Source of the DNA: Actinomarinicola tropica
Lineage (GTDB): Bacteria > Actinomycetota > Acidimicrobiia > Acidimicrobiales > SKKL01
DNA: 64,000 bases
Assembly (NCBI RefSeq): GCF_009650215.1
Contig: NZ_CP045851.1
Location: forward strand, 3,623,001 to 3,687,000
Direction: 5' to 3'
Part shown: positions 1 to 7,902 of the stretch, one piece after another
Layout: each line of letters opens with the position of its first letter
Numbering within the stretch: position 1 is the stretch's first letter
Position numbers and translations under genes: made by a program
The notes under the pieces: generated by a model
Seen by the model: only the letters and a program-made list of their open reading frames with translations
Database searches by the model: none
What the model was told of the DNA's origin: nothing

Positions 1-96
1 CCGGCGGAGGCGCTCGTCGATCGAGCGGCGAGCCGCGTCGAGGTCGACCGGTGGCGTGCGGACGGTCGCACCGCCCAGCAGTTCATCGACGCCCAT
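1..96 (-). CDS. Hypothetical protein downstream of ECF sigma factor (partial, N-terminus only)
   Basis: The first 32 codons of a gene that runs off the left edge are visible. It begins with ATG at 96, inside the 3' end of the sigma factor gene (14-bp overlap), so the two are almost certainly translationally coupled. The visible N-terminus (MGVDELLGGATVR) is hydrophilic and mixed-charge, with no signal peptide or membrane segment yet. Genes in this position after an ECF sigma gene often encode an anti-sigma or accessory membrane protein, but nothing visible here proves that. Confidence 0.6.
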   Translation of the reverse strand, partial: MGVDELLGGATVRTPPVDLDAARRSIDERLRR

Positions 97-580
97 CGGA
101 GACTCCTTCGGCATCGTCGGTGAGCATGGCGGCGAGGGCGGTTCGTCCTCGGTGGAGGTGGACCCGCACGGTCGACTCGGCGCACCCGAGGGTCTCGGCG
201 ACCTCCGCGGCGGGCCACCCGAGCAGGTGGTGGAGGACGACGGCGGCGCGCTGGCGCGCAGGAAGGCGCGAGAGCGCACGATCCAGGTCGACCCGATCCG
301 TGACCGACTCCGCGATCCCCGTCGACGGCGATGGCAGGCCCCAGGGGCGGCGCCGGCGGGTGGCGTGACGGACGGCGTCACGGATCGCCACGCGGCGCAC
401 CCATGCCCCGGGCCGATCGAACCGCCGGACCGTCTCCCAGCGCACCGACGCCTTCACGAACGCCTCCTGCACGATCGCCTCGGCGTCGCCCACGTCTGCG
501 ACGATCGGGAACACGGCGCGCACGAGGGACGAGTACTCCACCTGGAAGAGCTCCTCGAAGTCCGCGTCCGGTCCAGCCAT
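83..580 (-). CDS. ECF-family RNA polymerase sigma factor (SigE-like)
   Basis: A 165-aa sigma-70 family protein that would direct RNA polymerase to a small regulon. Region 2 lies near residues 10-75 (EELFQVEYSSLVRAVF, then AEAIVQEAFVKA). A region 4 helix-turn-helix lies near residues 105-150 (LPARQRAAVVLHHL, then AEVAETLGCAESTVRVHLHR). I chose the ATG at 580 because the region 2 homology starts right after it; an upstream in-frame start at 643 would add 21 unrelated residues. The gene overlaps the next minus-strand gene, its likely operon partner. The N-terminal and HTH spacing is typical of actinobacterial SigE-like ECF factors. No adjacent gene with a clear ZAS anti-sigma motif is visible within the window. 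Confidence 0.88.
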   Translation of the reverse strand: MAGPDADFEELFQVEYSSLVRAVFPIVADVGDAEAIVQEAFVKASVRWETVRRFDRPGAWVRRVAIRDAVRHATRRRRPWGLPSPSTGIAESVTDRVDLDRALSRLPARQRAAVVLHHLLGWPAAEVAETLGCAESTVRVHLHRGRTALAAMLTDDAEGVSDGRR

Positions 581-652
581 CGACCTACACAGTGATCCGG
601 AGGCCGGTTCGTTTACACGCACCCAGGACGGCGCGCCCGCCACACGCCGACG

Positions 653-1774
653 TCAGCCTCGGCGCCGCAGCTCCCCGATGCGGTGCCGCGCGCTGCGCAC
701 GAGGGCGCCCGCGAGCTGGCGCGCCGCCGCCTTGACCCCACGGACCGCTGGCGACGTGGGCTCTGACTGCTCCAGGGCGCGGACGCGGTCGCGCTCGTCG
801 CTGAGCGCCTGGGTCAGCAGCTGCAGCGACGTCGGCGGGTAGTACGAGCCGGCGTCGCCTGCGGCAGCCTCGCGACGCTCCTCCTCGGCCGACCAGGTCG
901 CCAGCTGCTCGGTCTCGGCCAACACGTCGTGGCGCGGACGGGCCAGGAAGAACGCGAACAGGTTGTGCTCGGGGTGGGCGGCGGTGAACACCCGATCGTG
1001 GTCGAGGACCAGCCGCACCCACTCGTCGGTCTCGTCGTGGGGTCGGGCGTGGAGCCGGGCGTTGTGCGTGAGCAGGAGGTAGGCGATCGCGCCGCCGAGG
1101 TCCTCCCACTGCTCGACCTCGAAGTACCGCCGGACGGTCTCCTCGATGAGCTCGGAGTGGACCGCCTCGGTCGGGTCGTCGACGAGCATCGTCGGGAGGT
1201 GCGGGTAGGTCATCTCCTGCCGCAGGTGCTCGGGCAGCAGGAGGTTGACCTGGTGGGCGGCCTCCCAGACCTCCCAGGGGTACTGGTTGCGGTGCGGGCC
1301 GACGTAGTCGAAGCCGACGAGCGTGCCGCCGGGCTCGAGGCGCTCACAGAGGCCGCGCACCACCCGGTCGATGTGGGCGACGTGGTGGAGGGCGGCGTGG
1401 TCGACGACGAGGTCGAACGGACCCCGGTGGAACTCGGCGCGGTTCGTGTCGGCCTGCTCGTAGGTGATCGGCAGTCCCTCCTCGGCCGCGGCGGATCGTG
1501 CCGCCTCCACGAGGTCGGGCAGGTACTCGATGCCGTGGGCCGACTCGACCACACCGAGCCGGACGAGGTCGCGCTCCACCCACCCGTTCCCGACGTTCAG
1601 GCTGAGCGCCGCCCGGTAGGGCGCGCCGCGGTGCTCGAGCGTGCGGTGCATCCACGTCCGGTCGGCGTGGCCGCTCATCCGCGTGTGGAGGTGCTCCACG
1701 ACGGCCGGGAGGTCGTTCCAGTAGGCCCCCGAGTAGTAGACGGCGGAGTCGACGGGGACCACGGGCGAGGACAT
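653..1774 (-). CDS. Class I SAM-dependent methyltransferase
   Basis: A 373-aa protein with a Rossmann-type methyltransferase core in the first ~240 residues. Motif I appears as ALSLNVGNGWVERDL near residue 56, followed by an acidic strand end (HGIEYLPDLVEAA) and a motif II/post-II stretch (FDLVVDHAALHHVAHIDRVV, then LEPGGTLVGFDYVGPHRN). This resembles the Methyltransf_25/12 group. The C-terminal third is helical and charged, ending in a basic tail (VRSARHRIGELRRRG) that could contact a membrane or nucleic acid. The substrate cannot be told; related proteins act on glycans or small metabolites. The gene follows the metalloprotease gene on the same strand, with 37 bp between them. Confidence 0.75.
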   Translation of the reverse strand: MSSPVVPVDSAVYYSGAYWNDLPAVVEHLHTRMSGHADRTWMHRTLEHRGAPYRAALSLNVGNGWVERDLVRLGVVESAHGIEYLPDLVEAARSAAAEEGLPITYEQADTNRAEFHRGPFDLVVDHAALHHVAHIDRVVRGLCERLEPGGTLVGFDYVGPHRNQYPWEVWEAAHQVNLLLPEHLRQEMTYPHLPTMLVDDPTEAVHSELIEETVRRYFEVEQWEDLGGAIAYLLLTHNARLHARPHDETDEWVRLVLDHDRVFTAAHPEHNLFAFFLARPRHDVLAETEQLATWSAEEERREAAAGDAGSYYPPTSLQLLTQALSDERDRVRALEQSEPTSPAVRGVKAAARQLAGALVRSARHRIGELRRRG

Positions 1775-1811
1775 CGGCCACGAGCGTAGAGCGGCGGCGG
1801 GACCGGTCGCC

Positions 1812-2582
1812 CTAGGGACCCTCGATGCAGGGTCCCTGGCCGAGGCGCCACAGGCCGGCGCGATCGCCCGAGCCGGGCTCGACCACCCCGAGGTTGTCGT
1901 GGTGCATCAGCTGGCTCGGGTCGTCCACGTGGTCGAGGCCGAGCACGTGGCCGAGCTCGTGCATGACCACCGCGCGGACCAGGCTCCGCCCGTCGTCCTC
2001 CTCGTCGAGCACGTCGGCGAGCTCCGGACCGTCCAGGGCGACCTGGCCGGTCAGGAAGACCTCGACCTTGCCGCCGACCCCGCGACCCTGGCTCGTGCTG
2101 CCGCCGATGCCGATCGTCCGACCGTCGAGCAGGGGCGTCTCCTCGGGATCGGACCAGGCGATGAGGACCGGCGACCAGACGAGGGTGATGTCCGACGGCG
2201 CGCGAGAGGTCTCGCCCTCGATGACCAGCTCCAGGCCGGTGAGCTCCGCCATGACGTCGACCGCCTCCTCGACCACGCCCTCGGCGCCGGGCGGCATGGT
2301 GCGCGGGTTGACCTCGATCCTGATGGGGCGACAGGAGCTGTAGGTGACCGGCGCGCGGCCGTCGGCCTGGAGAGCGACGAACTCGTAGGACGACGCGCTG
2401 TCGGCGTGCTCCGCGGGCGGACCGACGACGAAGCGGATCCACTCCCCCGGACCGACCACCACGCCGACCACGACGATCACGGCGATGGCCAGGGAACGCC
2501 GCCGGTTCCGCGTCGGCGACGGGGCCACCTGTTCGCTCCACGGTCGGGTCGACCCGCCCTGCCACTCGTCGTCGTGACCCAT
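1812..2582 (-). CDS. Membrane-anchored metzincin/matrixin-like zinc metalloprotease
   Basis: A 256-aa protein with a short cytoplasmic N-terminus, one membrane segment near residues 27-47 (SLAIAVIVVVGVVVG) and an extracytoplasmic domain. Near the C-terminus is the zinc signature HELGHVLGLDH, a full HExxHxxGxxH, followed about 10 residues later by a methionine (SQLMHHD) that can serve as the metzincin Met-turn. The preceding strand (ITLVWSPV) fits an edge strand of the catalytic domain. I took the start at MGHDDEWQGG (2582); the frame is open to 2654, but the extra 24 residues look non-coding. It probably cleaves an extracellular or envelope peptide; the target is unknown. Confidence 0.78.
   Translation of the reverse strand: MGHDDEWQGGSTRPWSEQVAPSPTRNRRRSLAIAVIVVVGVVVGPGEWIRFVVGPPAEHADSASSYEFVALQADGRAPVTYSSCRPIRIEVNPRTMPPGAEGVVEEAVDVMAELTGLELVIEGETSRAPSDITLVWSPVLIAWSDPEETPLLDGRTIGIGGSTSQGRGVGGKVEVFLTGQVALDGPELADVLDEEDDGRSLVRAVVMHELGHVLGLDHVDDPSQLMHHDNLGVVEPGSGDRAGLWRLGQGPCIEGP
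1814..1837 (-). terminator. Perfect hairpin overlapping the metalloprotease stop codon
   Basis: AGGGACCCT (1814-1822) and AGGGTCCCT (1829-1837) form a 9-bp perfect stem with a 6-nt loop, extendable by one wobble and one G-C pair. The hairpin covers the last codons and first stop base of the metalloprotease gene. There is no U-tract after it on the minus strand, so a classical intrinsic terminator is not certain. It could instead pause polymerase or protect the mRNA end between this gene and the methyltransferase gene. Confidence 0.45.
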
Positions 2583-2705
2583 CCGCACCATCATCGGCCA
2601 GGAGGCGGGACGTGTGAGTCCGACGGGAGAGACGATGTCGCGAACCGATCGCACCCTGCCGGACTAGAGGGACATGTGCGAACGCGACGTGTGGCGGAGA
2701 CGACC

Positions 2706-3269
2706 GTGAGCGACCCGCTCGACGACATCGGCCAGATGGTGGACGAACACGGGCCGGCCGTGTACCGGTACCTGGCGAGACGGGTCGGTGGCCAGGCGGC
2801 CGAGGATCTGACCGCCGACGTGCTGTGCGCCGCGGTGGCAGGGGCCCACACCTACGACCCCGCCCGTGGGAGCCCGATCGCGTGGCTCATGGGCATCGCC
2901 ACGAACGCCCTGACCCGCCACTGGCGGACCGAGCAGCGACAGCTCGAGGTGGTCAGCCGCCTGGGTGCAGACCCGCTGCGGCGTCCGACGGTCGACGCGC
3001 CGGATCGCCACGCCGCAGGGTCCGACGACCTCCGTGCCGTCGCCAGGGTGCTGGCAACCCTCCCCGATGGCGAGCGGGAGGCACTCCTGCTCTTCGCCTG
3101 GGCCGACCTGCCCTACGGGGACGTGGCCGCGGCTCTCGGCATCCCGATCGGCACCGTGCGGTCCCGCATCGCCCGGGCCCGCAGCCGACTGCGCGTCGAG
3201 CTCGACGTGCCTGACCGCCCCAGCGACGACACCGACGCCGTGCACGACACGGGAGGCTCCAATGACTGA
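2706..3269 (+). CDS. ECF-family RNA polymerase sigma factor
   Basis: A 187-aa sigma-70 family protein. Region 2 lies near residues 10-70 (DEHGPAVYRYLARRVGG, AEDLTADVLCAAV, SPIAWLMGIATNALTRHWR). Region 4 lies near residues 115-165 (LPDGEREALLLFAWADLPYG, AAALGIPIGTVRSRIARARS). I chose GTG at 2706 because the conserved region starts directly after it, although the frame is open far upstream. The gene ends in an 8-bp overlap with a predicted single-pass membrane protein, the usual layout of an ECF sigma factor and its membrane regulator. Its C-terminal tail after the HTH is short and acidic. Confidence 0.88.
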   Translation: MSDPLDDIGQMVDEHGPAVYRYLARRVGGQAAEDLTADVLCAAVAGAHTYDPARGSPIAWLMGIATNALTRHWRTEQRQLEVVSRLGADPLRRPTVDAPDRHAAGSDDLRAVARVLATLPDGEREALLLFAWADLPYGDVAAALGIPIGTVRSRIARARSRLRVELDVPDRPSDDTDAVHDTGGSND

Positions 3270-4434
3270 CGAGCTCGACATCCTCCGCTCCTTCCGCGCC
3301 GACGTCACCGGGCCCGACACCGACACGATGGCGCGCATCCGCACCGCCGTCGCCGAGCGGACGACCGCTGCGGGTGGCCCCCGGACGGCGGGCACCCCGG
3401 ACGACGCGATCACGTCCGGCGAGGCGCCCGACCTGATCTACGTGCTCCCCAGCGACGGGTCCTCACGATGCCGCCGCCCGTGGCCAGCCCTCGTGGCCGC
3501 CGCGGCGGCTCTGCTCATCCTCGCCGGGATCGTCACCTGGTCGACCCAGGGCGACGACCCCTCGGATGGCGGCATCGCCGACACGACGGGGTCGCTCGCA
3601 CCACTCGGCCTCGACCCCGCACCCGACGGGTACGTCCTGCGCCAGGTCGTCCCGCCCTCCGCCGAGCCGGCACCGGACGAGGACCGCACCGGCACGTGGA
3701 CCTTCTACGGACCGGACGCGCCCGACGACGCGCCACCACACGGCATCGCCGTGGGGAGGGCGGGCGCCGTCGAGGACGGCTTCGGCCTCGACGAGCGGGA
3801 CGATCCCGACGCGACGCGGGTCGAGGTGGGCGACGGGATCGGGCTCCTCCACCTCTCGGACGGCGAACCCGTCCTCGAGGTCGAGCGCGACGGCGAGCTG
3901 TACGCCCTCATGGGCCGCAACGTGGACACCCAGACGCTGCTCGAGGCTGCTGCCACGGTGTCCATCGACGACGGGCGTCGCGCTGTCCTCGACGTCTCCC
4001 GTCTGCCGAACGGGTGGCGGGAACACGGCCACGTCGCGCCGGCCCGCTCGAGGGGGACCGTGGTCTACGCAGGGGGCGGTGCCGCCGCGGACCCGCTCGT
4101 CGTCATCTCGTGGGAGCCCGGCGGCGCAGAGCGCCTGGAGCTCATGCGCTTCCTCGTCGACGAGACCGCAGGCGACTGCGCACCGTGCCCGGCCGTCGAC
4201 GGCCACCCCACCGTCGCCGGCTCGTCGGCCTTCGCCGAGGCACAGGGGGCCGACGTCGTCGCCTACCTCTCATGGGCGGCCGGCGGGCGCGTGGTGTCGA
4301 TCACCGGGCACGGAACGACGCTCGGCGACCTCTACACCGTGGCGGCGTCGCTCGCCGAGACGACGTGGGACGAGCTCGAGGCGGCGATGGTGCCCTTCGA
4401 CTCGGACGACGGCTCGCAGCCGCAGGAGCCATAG
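3262..4434 (+). CDS. Putative membrane anti-sigma partner (single-pass, large extracytoplasmic domain)
   Basis: A 390-aa protein starting at ATG 3262 inside the sigma factor gene (sequence ATGACTGA), with GGGAGG just upstream as ribosome binding site. Residues 1-70 are hydrophilic and cytoplasmic (MTDELDILRSFRADVTG). One membrane segment lies near residues 74-95 (PALVAAAAALLILAGIVTW). About 290 residues outside follow, including a CAPCP motif near residue 310. The N-terminal DELDILRSFRADV stretch resembles the short N-terminus of actinobacterial proteins coupled to ECF sigma genes. No HxxxCxxC zinc motif is present. A role as regulator of the sigma factor is inferred from coupling and topology; the outer domain would be the sensor. 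Confidence 0.7.
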   Translation: MTDELDILRSFRADVTGPDTDTMARIRTAVAERTTAAGGPRTAGTPDDAITSGEAPDLIYVLPSDGSSRCRRPWPALVAAAAALLILAGIVTWSTQGDDPSDGGIADTTGSLAPLGLDPAPDGYVLRQVVPPSAEPAPDEDRTGTWTFYGPDAPDDAPPHGIAVGRAGAVEDGFGLDERDDPDATRVEVGDGIGLLHLSDGEPVLEVERDGELYALMGRNVDTQTLLEAAATVSIDDGRRAVLDVSRLPNGWREHGHVAPARSRGTVVYAGGGAAADPLVVISWEPGGAERLELMRFLVDETAGDCAPCPAVDGHPTVAGSSAFAEAQGADVVAYLSWAAGGRVVSITGHGTTLGDLYTVAASLAETTWDELEAAMVPFDSDDGSQPQEP

Positions 4435-4437
4435 CCG

Positions 4438-5289
4438 TCAGCCGGCACCGCCCCACAACCGGAGCAGCTCGACGGCCAGCTCGTCGGGACGCTCCTCGGG
4501 GAAGAACAGCTTCGCCCCGTCGAGCTCGACGACCCGCTCGCACCCGGGGATCGTGTCCCGCAGCCAGTGGGCCCACTCGACGTCGAAGAAGACGTCGTCG
4601 GTGCCCCAGACGACGAGCGTCGGCGCCGTGAGCGATCGCAGCTGCGGCTCGATCTCGACCGTCTGGCTGTTGTCGTGGGTTTCGGTGAACCAGCGCTCGA
4701 GGTTCGCCGTGGACTCGGCGGTGGCGAACAGCGGCCCGAGGTACGTGCGCACGGTCTCGGCGTCGAGCCGCTCCGGGTGCTCGCAGGCGACGGCGAAGCC
4801 GGCCCGGGCGACCTCGACGTCGGCGAGCATCTGCGCACCGAGGTCGGGCAGCCCGCCGGCGGCGACGAGCTCCTGGATCGAGCCGAGCGCCGCCGGCGGC
4901 CAGTTGTCGTGGACGTCGCAGTTCGTGAGGCTCAAGGTGCGGATCCGCTCGGGGTGACGGGCGGCGAAGATCTGGCAGATCCCGCCCCCGCTGTCGTTGC
5001 CGACGAGGTCGACCTGGTCGAGTCCGAGGGCGTCGCACACGCCGAGGAGCATCTCGGCCTGGCTGCGGAACGACAGGTCCTGGTCCGCCGCGATCCGCGT
5101 GTCGCCGTGGCCGAGCAGGTCGACGGCGACGCAGCGACGCACCGCCGCCACGCGGTCGATCACGTGGCGCCAGAGGTGCCCGTTGAGGAAGACCCCGTGG
5201 ACGAACAGCGCGACGGGCGCGTCGCCTCCGGTGTCCGTGTAGGCGATCTCCCCCTGATCGGTCGTGACGTGCTGCACCGTGCGTCCCAT
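4438..5289 (-). CDS. Alpha/beta-fold hydrolase with Asp nucleophile elbow
   Basis: A 283-aa alpha/beta hydrolase. The oxyanion region is HGVFLNGHLW (near residue 31). The nucleophile elbow reads VGNDSGGG (near residue 97), placing Asp where epoxide hydrolases and haloalkane dehalogenases have their Asp nucleophile, rather than Ser. The second acidic region is VVWGTDDVFFD. At the position of the usual catalytic His near the C-terminus (normally GH.xxxE), the protein reads DGAKLFFPEERP, so the His is replaced. Either the catalytic cycle differs or the protein is non-canonical. It is divergent from an acyl-CoA synthetase gene, which may reflect shared regulation. Confidence 0.82.
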   Translation of the reverse strand: MGRTVQHVTTDQGEIAYTDTGGDAPVALFVHGVFLNGHLWRHVIDRVAAVRRCVAVDLLGHGDTRIAADQDLSFRSQAEMLLGVCDALGLDQVDLVGNDSGGGICQIFAARHPERIRTLSLTNCDVHDNWPPAALGSIQELVAAGGLPDLGAQMLADVEVARAGFAVACEHPERLDAETVRTYLGPLFATAESTANLERWFTETHDNSQTVEIEPQLRSLTAPTLVVWGTDDVFFDVEWAHWLRDTIPGCERVVELDGAKLFFPEERPDELAVELLRLWGGAG

Positions 5290-5327
5290 GTCCCGTCCTC
5301 CGTCGACGTCGTCGTGAGAGGAGCACG

Positions 5328-7157
5328 GTGACGGAGGCGGAGACGAGAGGCGATGACCTGCGACGTCAAGGCGTCGCAGCGCGCGAGCGCCGGTCGCGTG
5401 TCGTGGGTCACACTGTGGAGGTGATCGACCACTTCCGCGCCGCCTGGGACGAGATCCTCGCCCCCGGGACCATGTTCGAGATGACCGAGACGGAGGTCCG
5501 AGGCATCCCCATGCGGGTCTTCGCCGCGGCCCCGCCGTCGATGCGCTCGGTCTGGGAGCTCACGGCGGGCTACGCCGACCGCACCTACGTCGTGTTCGAG
5601 GACGAGCGCTACACCTACGCCGACATCGACGCCCGCGTGCGGGCCCTGGCCCACGTGCTGCGCGAGCAGCACGGCGTCGGCTCCGGCGACCGCGTCGCCA
5701 TCGCGATGCGCAACTACCCGGAGTGGGTCATCAGCTACTGGGCCATCCTCGCCACCGGCGCCGCCGCCGTCGGCATGAACGCGTGGTGGACCGGCCCCGA
5801 GATGCAGTACGCCCTCGGAGACTCGCAGCCGAAGGTGCTCATCGCCGACGGCGAGCGGGTCGAGCGGGTCCTGCCCATGCTCGACGAGCTGCGGGCCGGC
5901 GCGCCGCTCCACCTCATCACGACCCGCCACGACGGCGAGCTGCCCGCCGGCGCCGACCGCTGGGACGACGTCGTCGACCCGTCGACCGCGCCGGACACCT
6001 TGCCCGAGGCGGACATCGACCCGGATGACGACGCCACGATCTTCTACACGTCGGGCACCACCGGCTTCCCGAAGGGCGCCCAGCTCACCCACCGCGGGTG
6101 CGTGCACAACCTGATGCACATCATCGCCATGGGCCAGATCGCCGGCGCCGCGGTGCAGAAGGCCGCCGAGGCCGCGGGCGAGCCCGCACCCGATCCGGCC
6201 GCGCAGGGCCCCGCAGGGTCGCCGGTGATCATGGCGCCGACGCCGCTGTTCCACGTCACCGCGAACAACTGCCTGCTGCACCCGGCCACCATCGGCGGCG
6301 GGACGATCGTCCTCACCTACAAGTGGGACCCGGGCCGCGCGCTCGAGCTCATCGAACGGGAGAAGGTCACCAACTTCAGCGGCGTCCCGACGATGAGCCG
6401 CGAGCTGCTCACCCACCCCGACTGGTCCACCCGCGACACGTCGTCCATCGCAGCGATGGGCGGCGGCGGCGCACCGATGCCCCGCGACCTCGTCGGCAAG
6501 ATCGGCACGTCGTTGAAGAGCGGTGCGCCGTCGACGGGCTACGGCCTCACAGAGACGTGCGGCATCGTCACCGGCAACTCCGGGGCGACCTACCTGGCGA
6601 AGCCGGAGTCCGCAGGGCCGATCGTGCCGACGCTCGACGCCAAGGTGGTCGACGAGGAGGACCGGGAGGTCGCACCCGGCGAGCCGGGCCGCCTGCTCGT
6701 CCGCGGGCCGATCGTCATCAAGGGCTACCTCAACAAGCCGGAGGCGACTGCCGAGTCGATCCGCGACGGGTGGTTCGACACCGGCGACATCGCCCGGCTC
6801 GACGAAGACGGCTTCGTCTACATCGTCGACCGTGCCAAGGACATGGTCCTCCGCGGCGGCGAGAACGTGTACTGCTCCGAGGTCGAGGCCGCGATCTACG
6901 AGCTCGACGGCATCGCAGAGGTGGCGGTGTTCGGCGTGCCCGACGAGCGCCTGGGCGAGGAGGTCGCGGCGGCCGTGGTGCTCGCGCCCGGGACCGACAT
7001 GGACGCCGACGGCCTGCGCGCCGCGCTGAAGGACCGCATCGCGAACCACAAGATCCCCGCGCACGTGTGGTTCCTCGACGAGCAGCTCCCCCGCAACGCC
7101 AACGGCAAGTTCGTGAAGCGGGAGCTGCGGGACCGCCTCGTCGCGGAGATGGCGTAG
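5328..7157 (+). CDS. Acyl-CoA synthetase / AMP-dependent ligase
   Basis: A class I adenylate-forming enzyme of about 580-609 aa that activates a carboxylic acid with ATP and transfers it to CoA. The phosphate-binding loop is FYTSGTTGFPKGAQLTH. The A5 motif is STGYGLTET, the A7/A8 hinge is GWFDTGDIARLDEDG followed by DRAKDMVLRGGENVYCSEVE, and the A10 lysine motif is NANGKFVKREL at the C-terminus. The upstream-most start is GTG at 5328, but conserved sequence begins at IDHFRAAWDEI, so GTG at 5415 or 5421 is quite possible and would leave a larger divergent promoter gap. The chain length of the acid cannot be inferred. Confidence 0.9.
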   Translation: MTEAETRGDDLRRQGVAARERRSRVVGHTVEVIDHFRAAWDEILAPGTMFEMTETEVRGIPMRVFAAAPPSMRSVWELTAGYADRTYVVFEDERYTYADIDARVRALAHVLREQHGVGSGDRVAIAMRNYPEWVISYWAILATGAAAVGMNAWWTGPEMQYALGDSQPKVLIADGERVERVLPMLDELRAGAPLHLITTRHDGELPAGADRWDDVVDPSTAPDTLPEADIDPDDDATIFYTSGTTGFPKGAQLTHRGCVHNLMHIIAMGQIAGAAVQKAAEAAGEPAPDPAAQGPAGSPVIMAPTPLFHVTANNCLLHPATIGGGTIVLTYKWDPGRALELIEREKVTNFSGVPTMSRELLTHPDWSTRDTSSIAAMGGGGAPMPRDLVGKIGTSLKSGAPSTGYGLTETCGIVTGNSGATYLAKPESAGPIVPTLDAKVVDEEDREVAPGEPGRLLVRGPIVIKGYLNKPEATAESIRDGWFDTGDIARLDEDGFVYIVDRAKDMVLRGGENVYCSEVEAAIYELDGIAEVAVFGVPDERLGEEVAAAVVLAPGTDMDADGLRAALKDRIANHKIPAHVWFLDEQLPRNANGKFVKRELRDRLVAEMA

Positions 7158-7272
7158 GTCGGTATCACGGGCCGCCGCCTGGGCTCAGGTGCTCACGACG
7201 GTCGGCCCGGCGCCGATCAGGACACCTGACCCTACGAACGACGCGCCACGACGGCGCAGAAGGATCGACCAC

Positions 7273-7812
7273 ATGCGGGCACGGGTACGACACCTCACGA
7301 TCGCCGGCGCGGCCGGCGCGATGCTCCTCGCGGGAGCGTGCGGCGAGGCGGCGGAGCGGGTGGGCGAGAACGCCCTCGAGGCAGCGATCGAATCGGAGTC
7401 CGGCGCCGACGTCGACCTGAACCTCGACGACGACGGGGCGATCAGCGTCGAGACCGAGGACGGCTCGTTCAGCATGGGCCAGACGGAGATCCCCGACGAC
7501 TGGCCGTCCGACGTGCCGCTGCCGCCGGACCTCGAGACGCAGACGGTCTCGCAGCAGAGCGACGCCACGTCCGGGGAGGCCACGACGCTGGTGATGGGAA
7601 CGACGGGGCTCGAGCCCGCGCAGGTCGCCGAGCTCTACGCCGACGCCCTCTCCGGCTGGGACGAGACCGTCAACAGCACGACCTCCGCCGACGGATCCAC
7701 CACCGTCAACATCGGGTTCGAGCGGCCCGACCGCGACTCCGTCGTCGTCATGGCGACCAACGACGGGACCGGCACCTTCGTCACCGTCATGTACGGCATC
7801 CAGACGCCGTGA
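7273..7812 (+). CDS. Secreted lipoprotein of unknown function
   Basis: A 179-aa protein with a type II signal peptide: basic start (MRARVRH), hydrophobic core, and lipobox LLAGAC with the lipidated Cys at residue 23. I chose ATG 7273, preceded by AGAAGGA, over the upstream in-frame ATG at 7189 because it places the signal peptide at the N-terminus. The mature part is acidic, with a region IPDDWPSDVPLPPDLE and a C-terminal mixed beta segment (STTVNIGFERPDRDSVVVMA) resembling small actinobacterial lipoproteins of unknown role. It stands alone between the synthetase and the phosphatase gene and is followed at once by a strong hairpin. Confidence 0.8.
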   Translation: MRARVRHLTIAGAAGAMLLAGACGEAAERVGENALEAAIESESGADVDLNLDDDGAISVETEDGSFSMGQTEIPDDWPSDVPLPPDLETQTVSQQSDATSGEATTLVMGTTGLEPAQVAELYADALSGWDETVNSTTSADGSTTVNIGFERPDRDSVVVMATNDGTGTFVTVMYGIQTP

Positions 7813-7818
7813 TCGGCC

Positions 7819-7842
7819 GGCCCCGGGGGTGACCCCGGGGCC
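7819..7842 (+). terminator. Strong intrinsic-type hairpin after the lipoprotein gene
   Basis: GGCCCCGGGG (7819-7828) and CCCCGGGGCC (7833-7842) form a perfect 10-bp all-GC stem with a GTGA tetraloop, beginning 6 bp after the lipoprotein stop codon. It is followed by TACACTTCG rather than a T-run. Such GC-only hairpins often act as terminators in high-GC actinobacteria. It separates the lipoprotein gene from the phosphatase gene. Confidence 0.65.
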
Positions 7843-7902
7843 TACACTTCGTCCGCGCCCACGCTCAGGGGGCGCGGTGCCCAGCATCCGAGGGGAGGTG
7901 CG

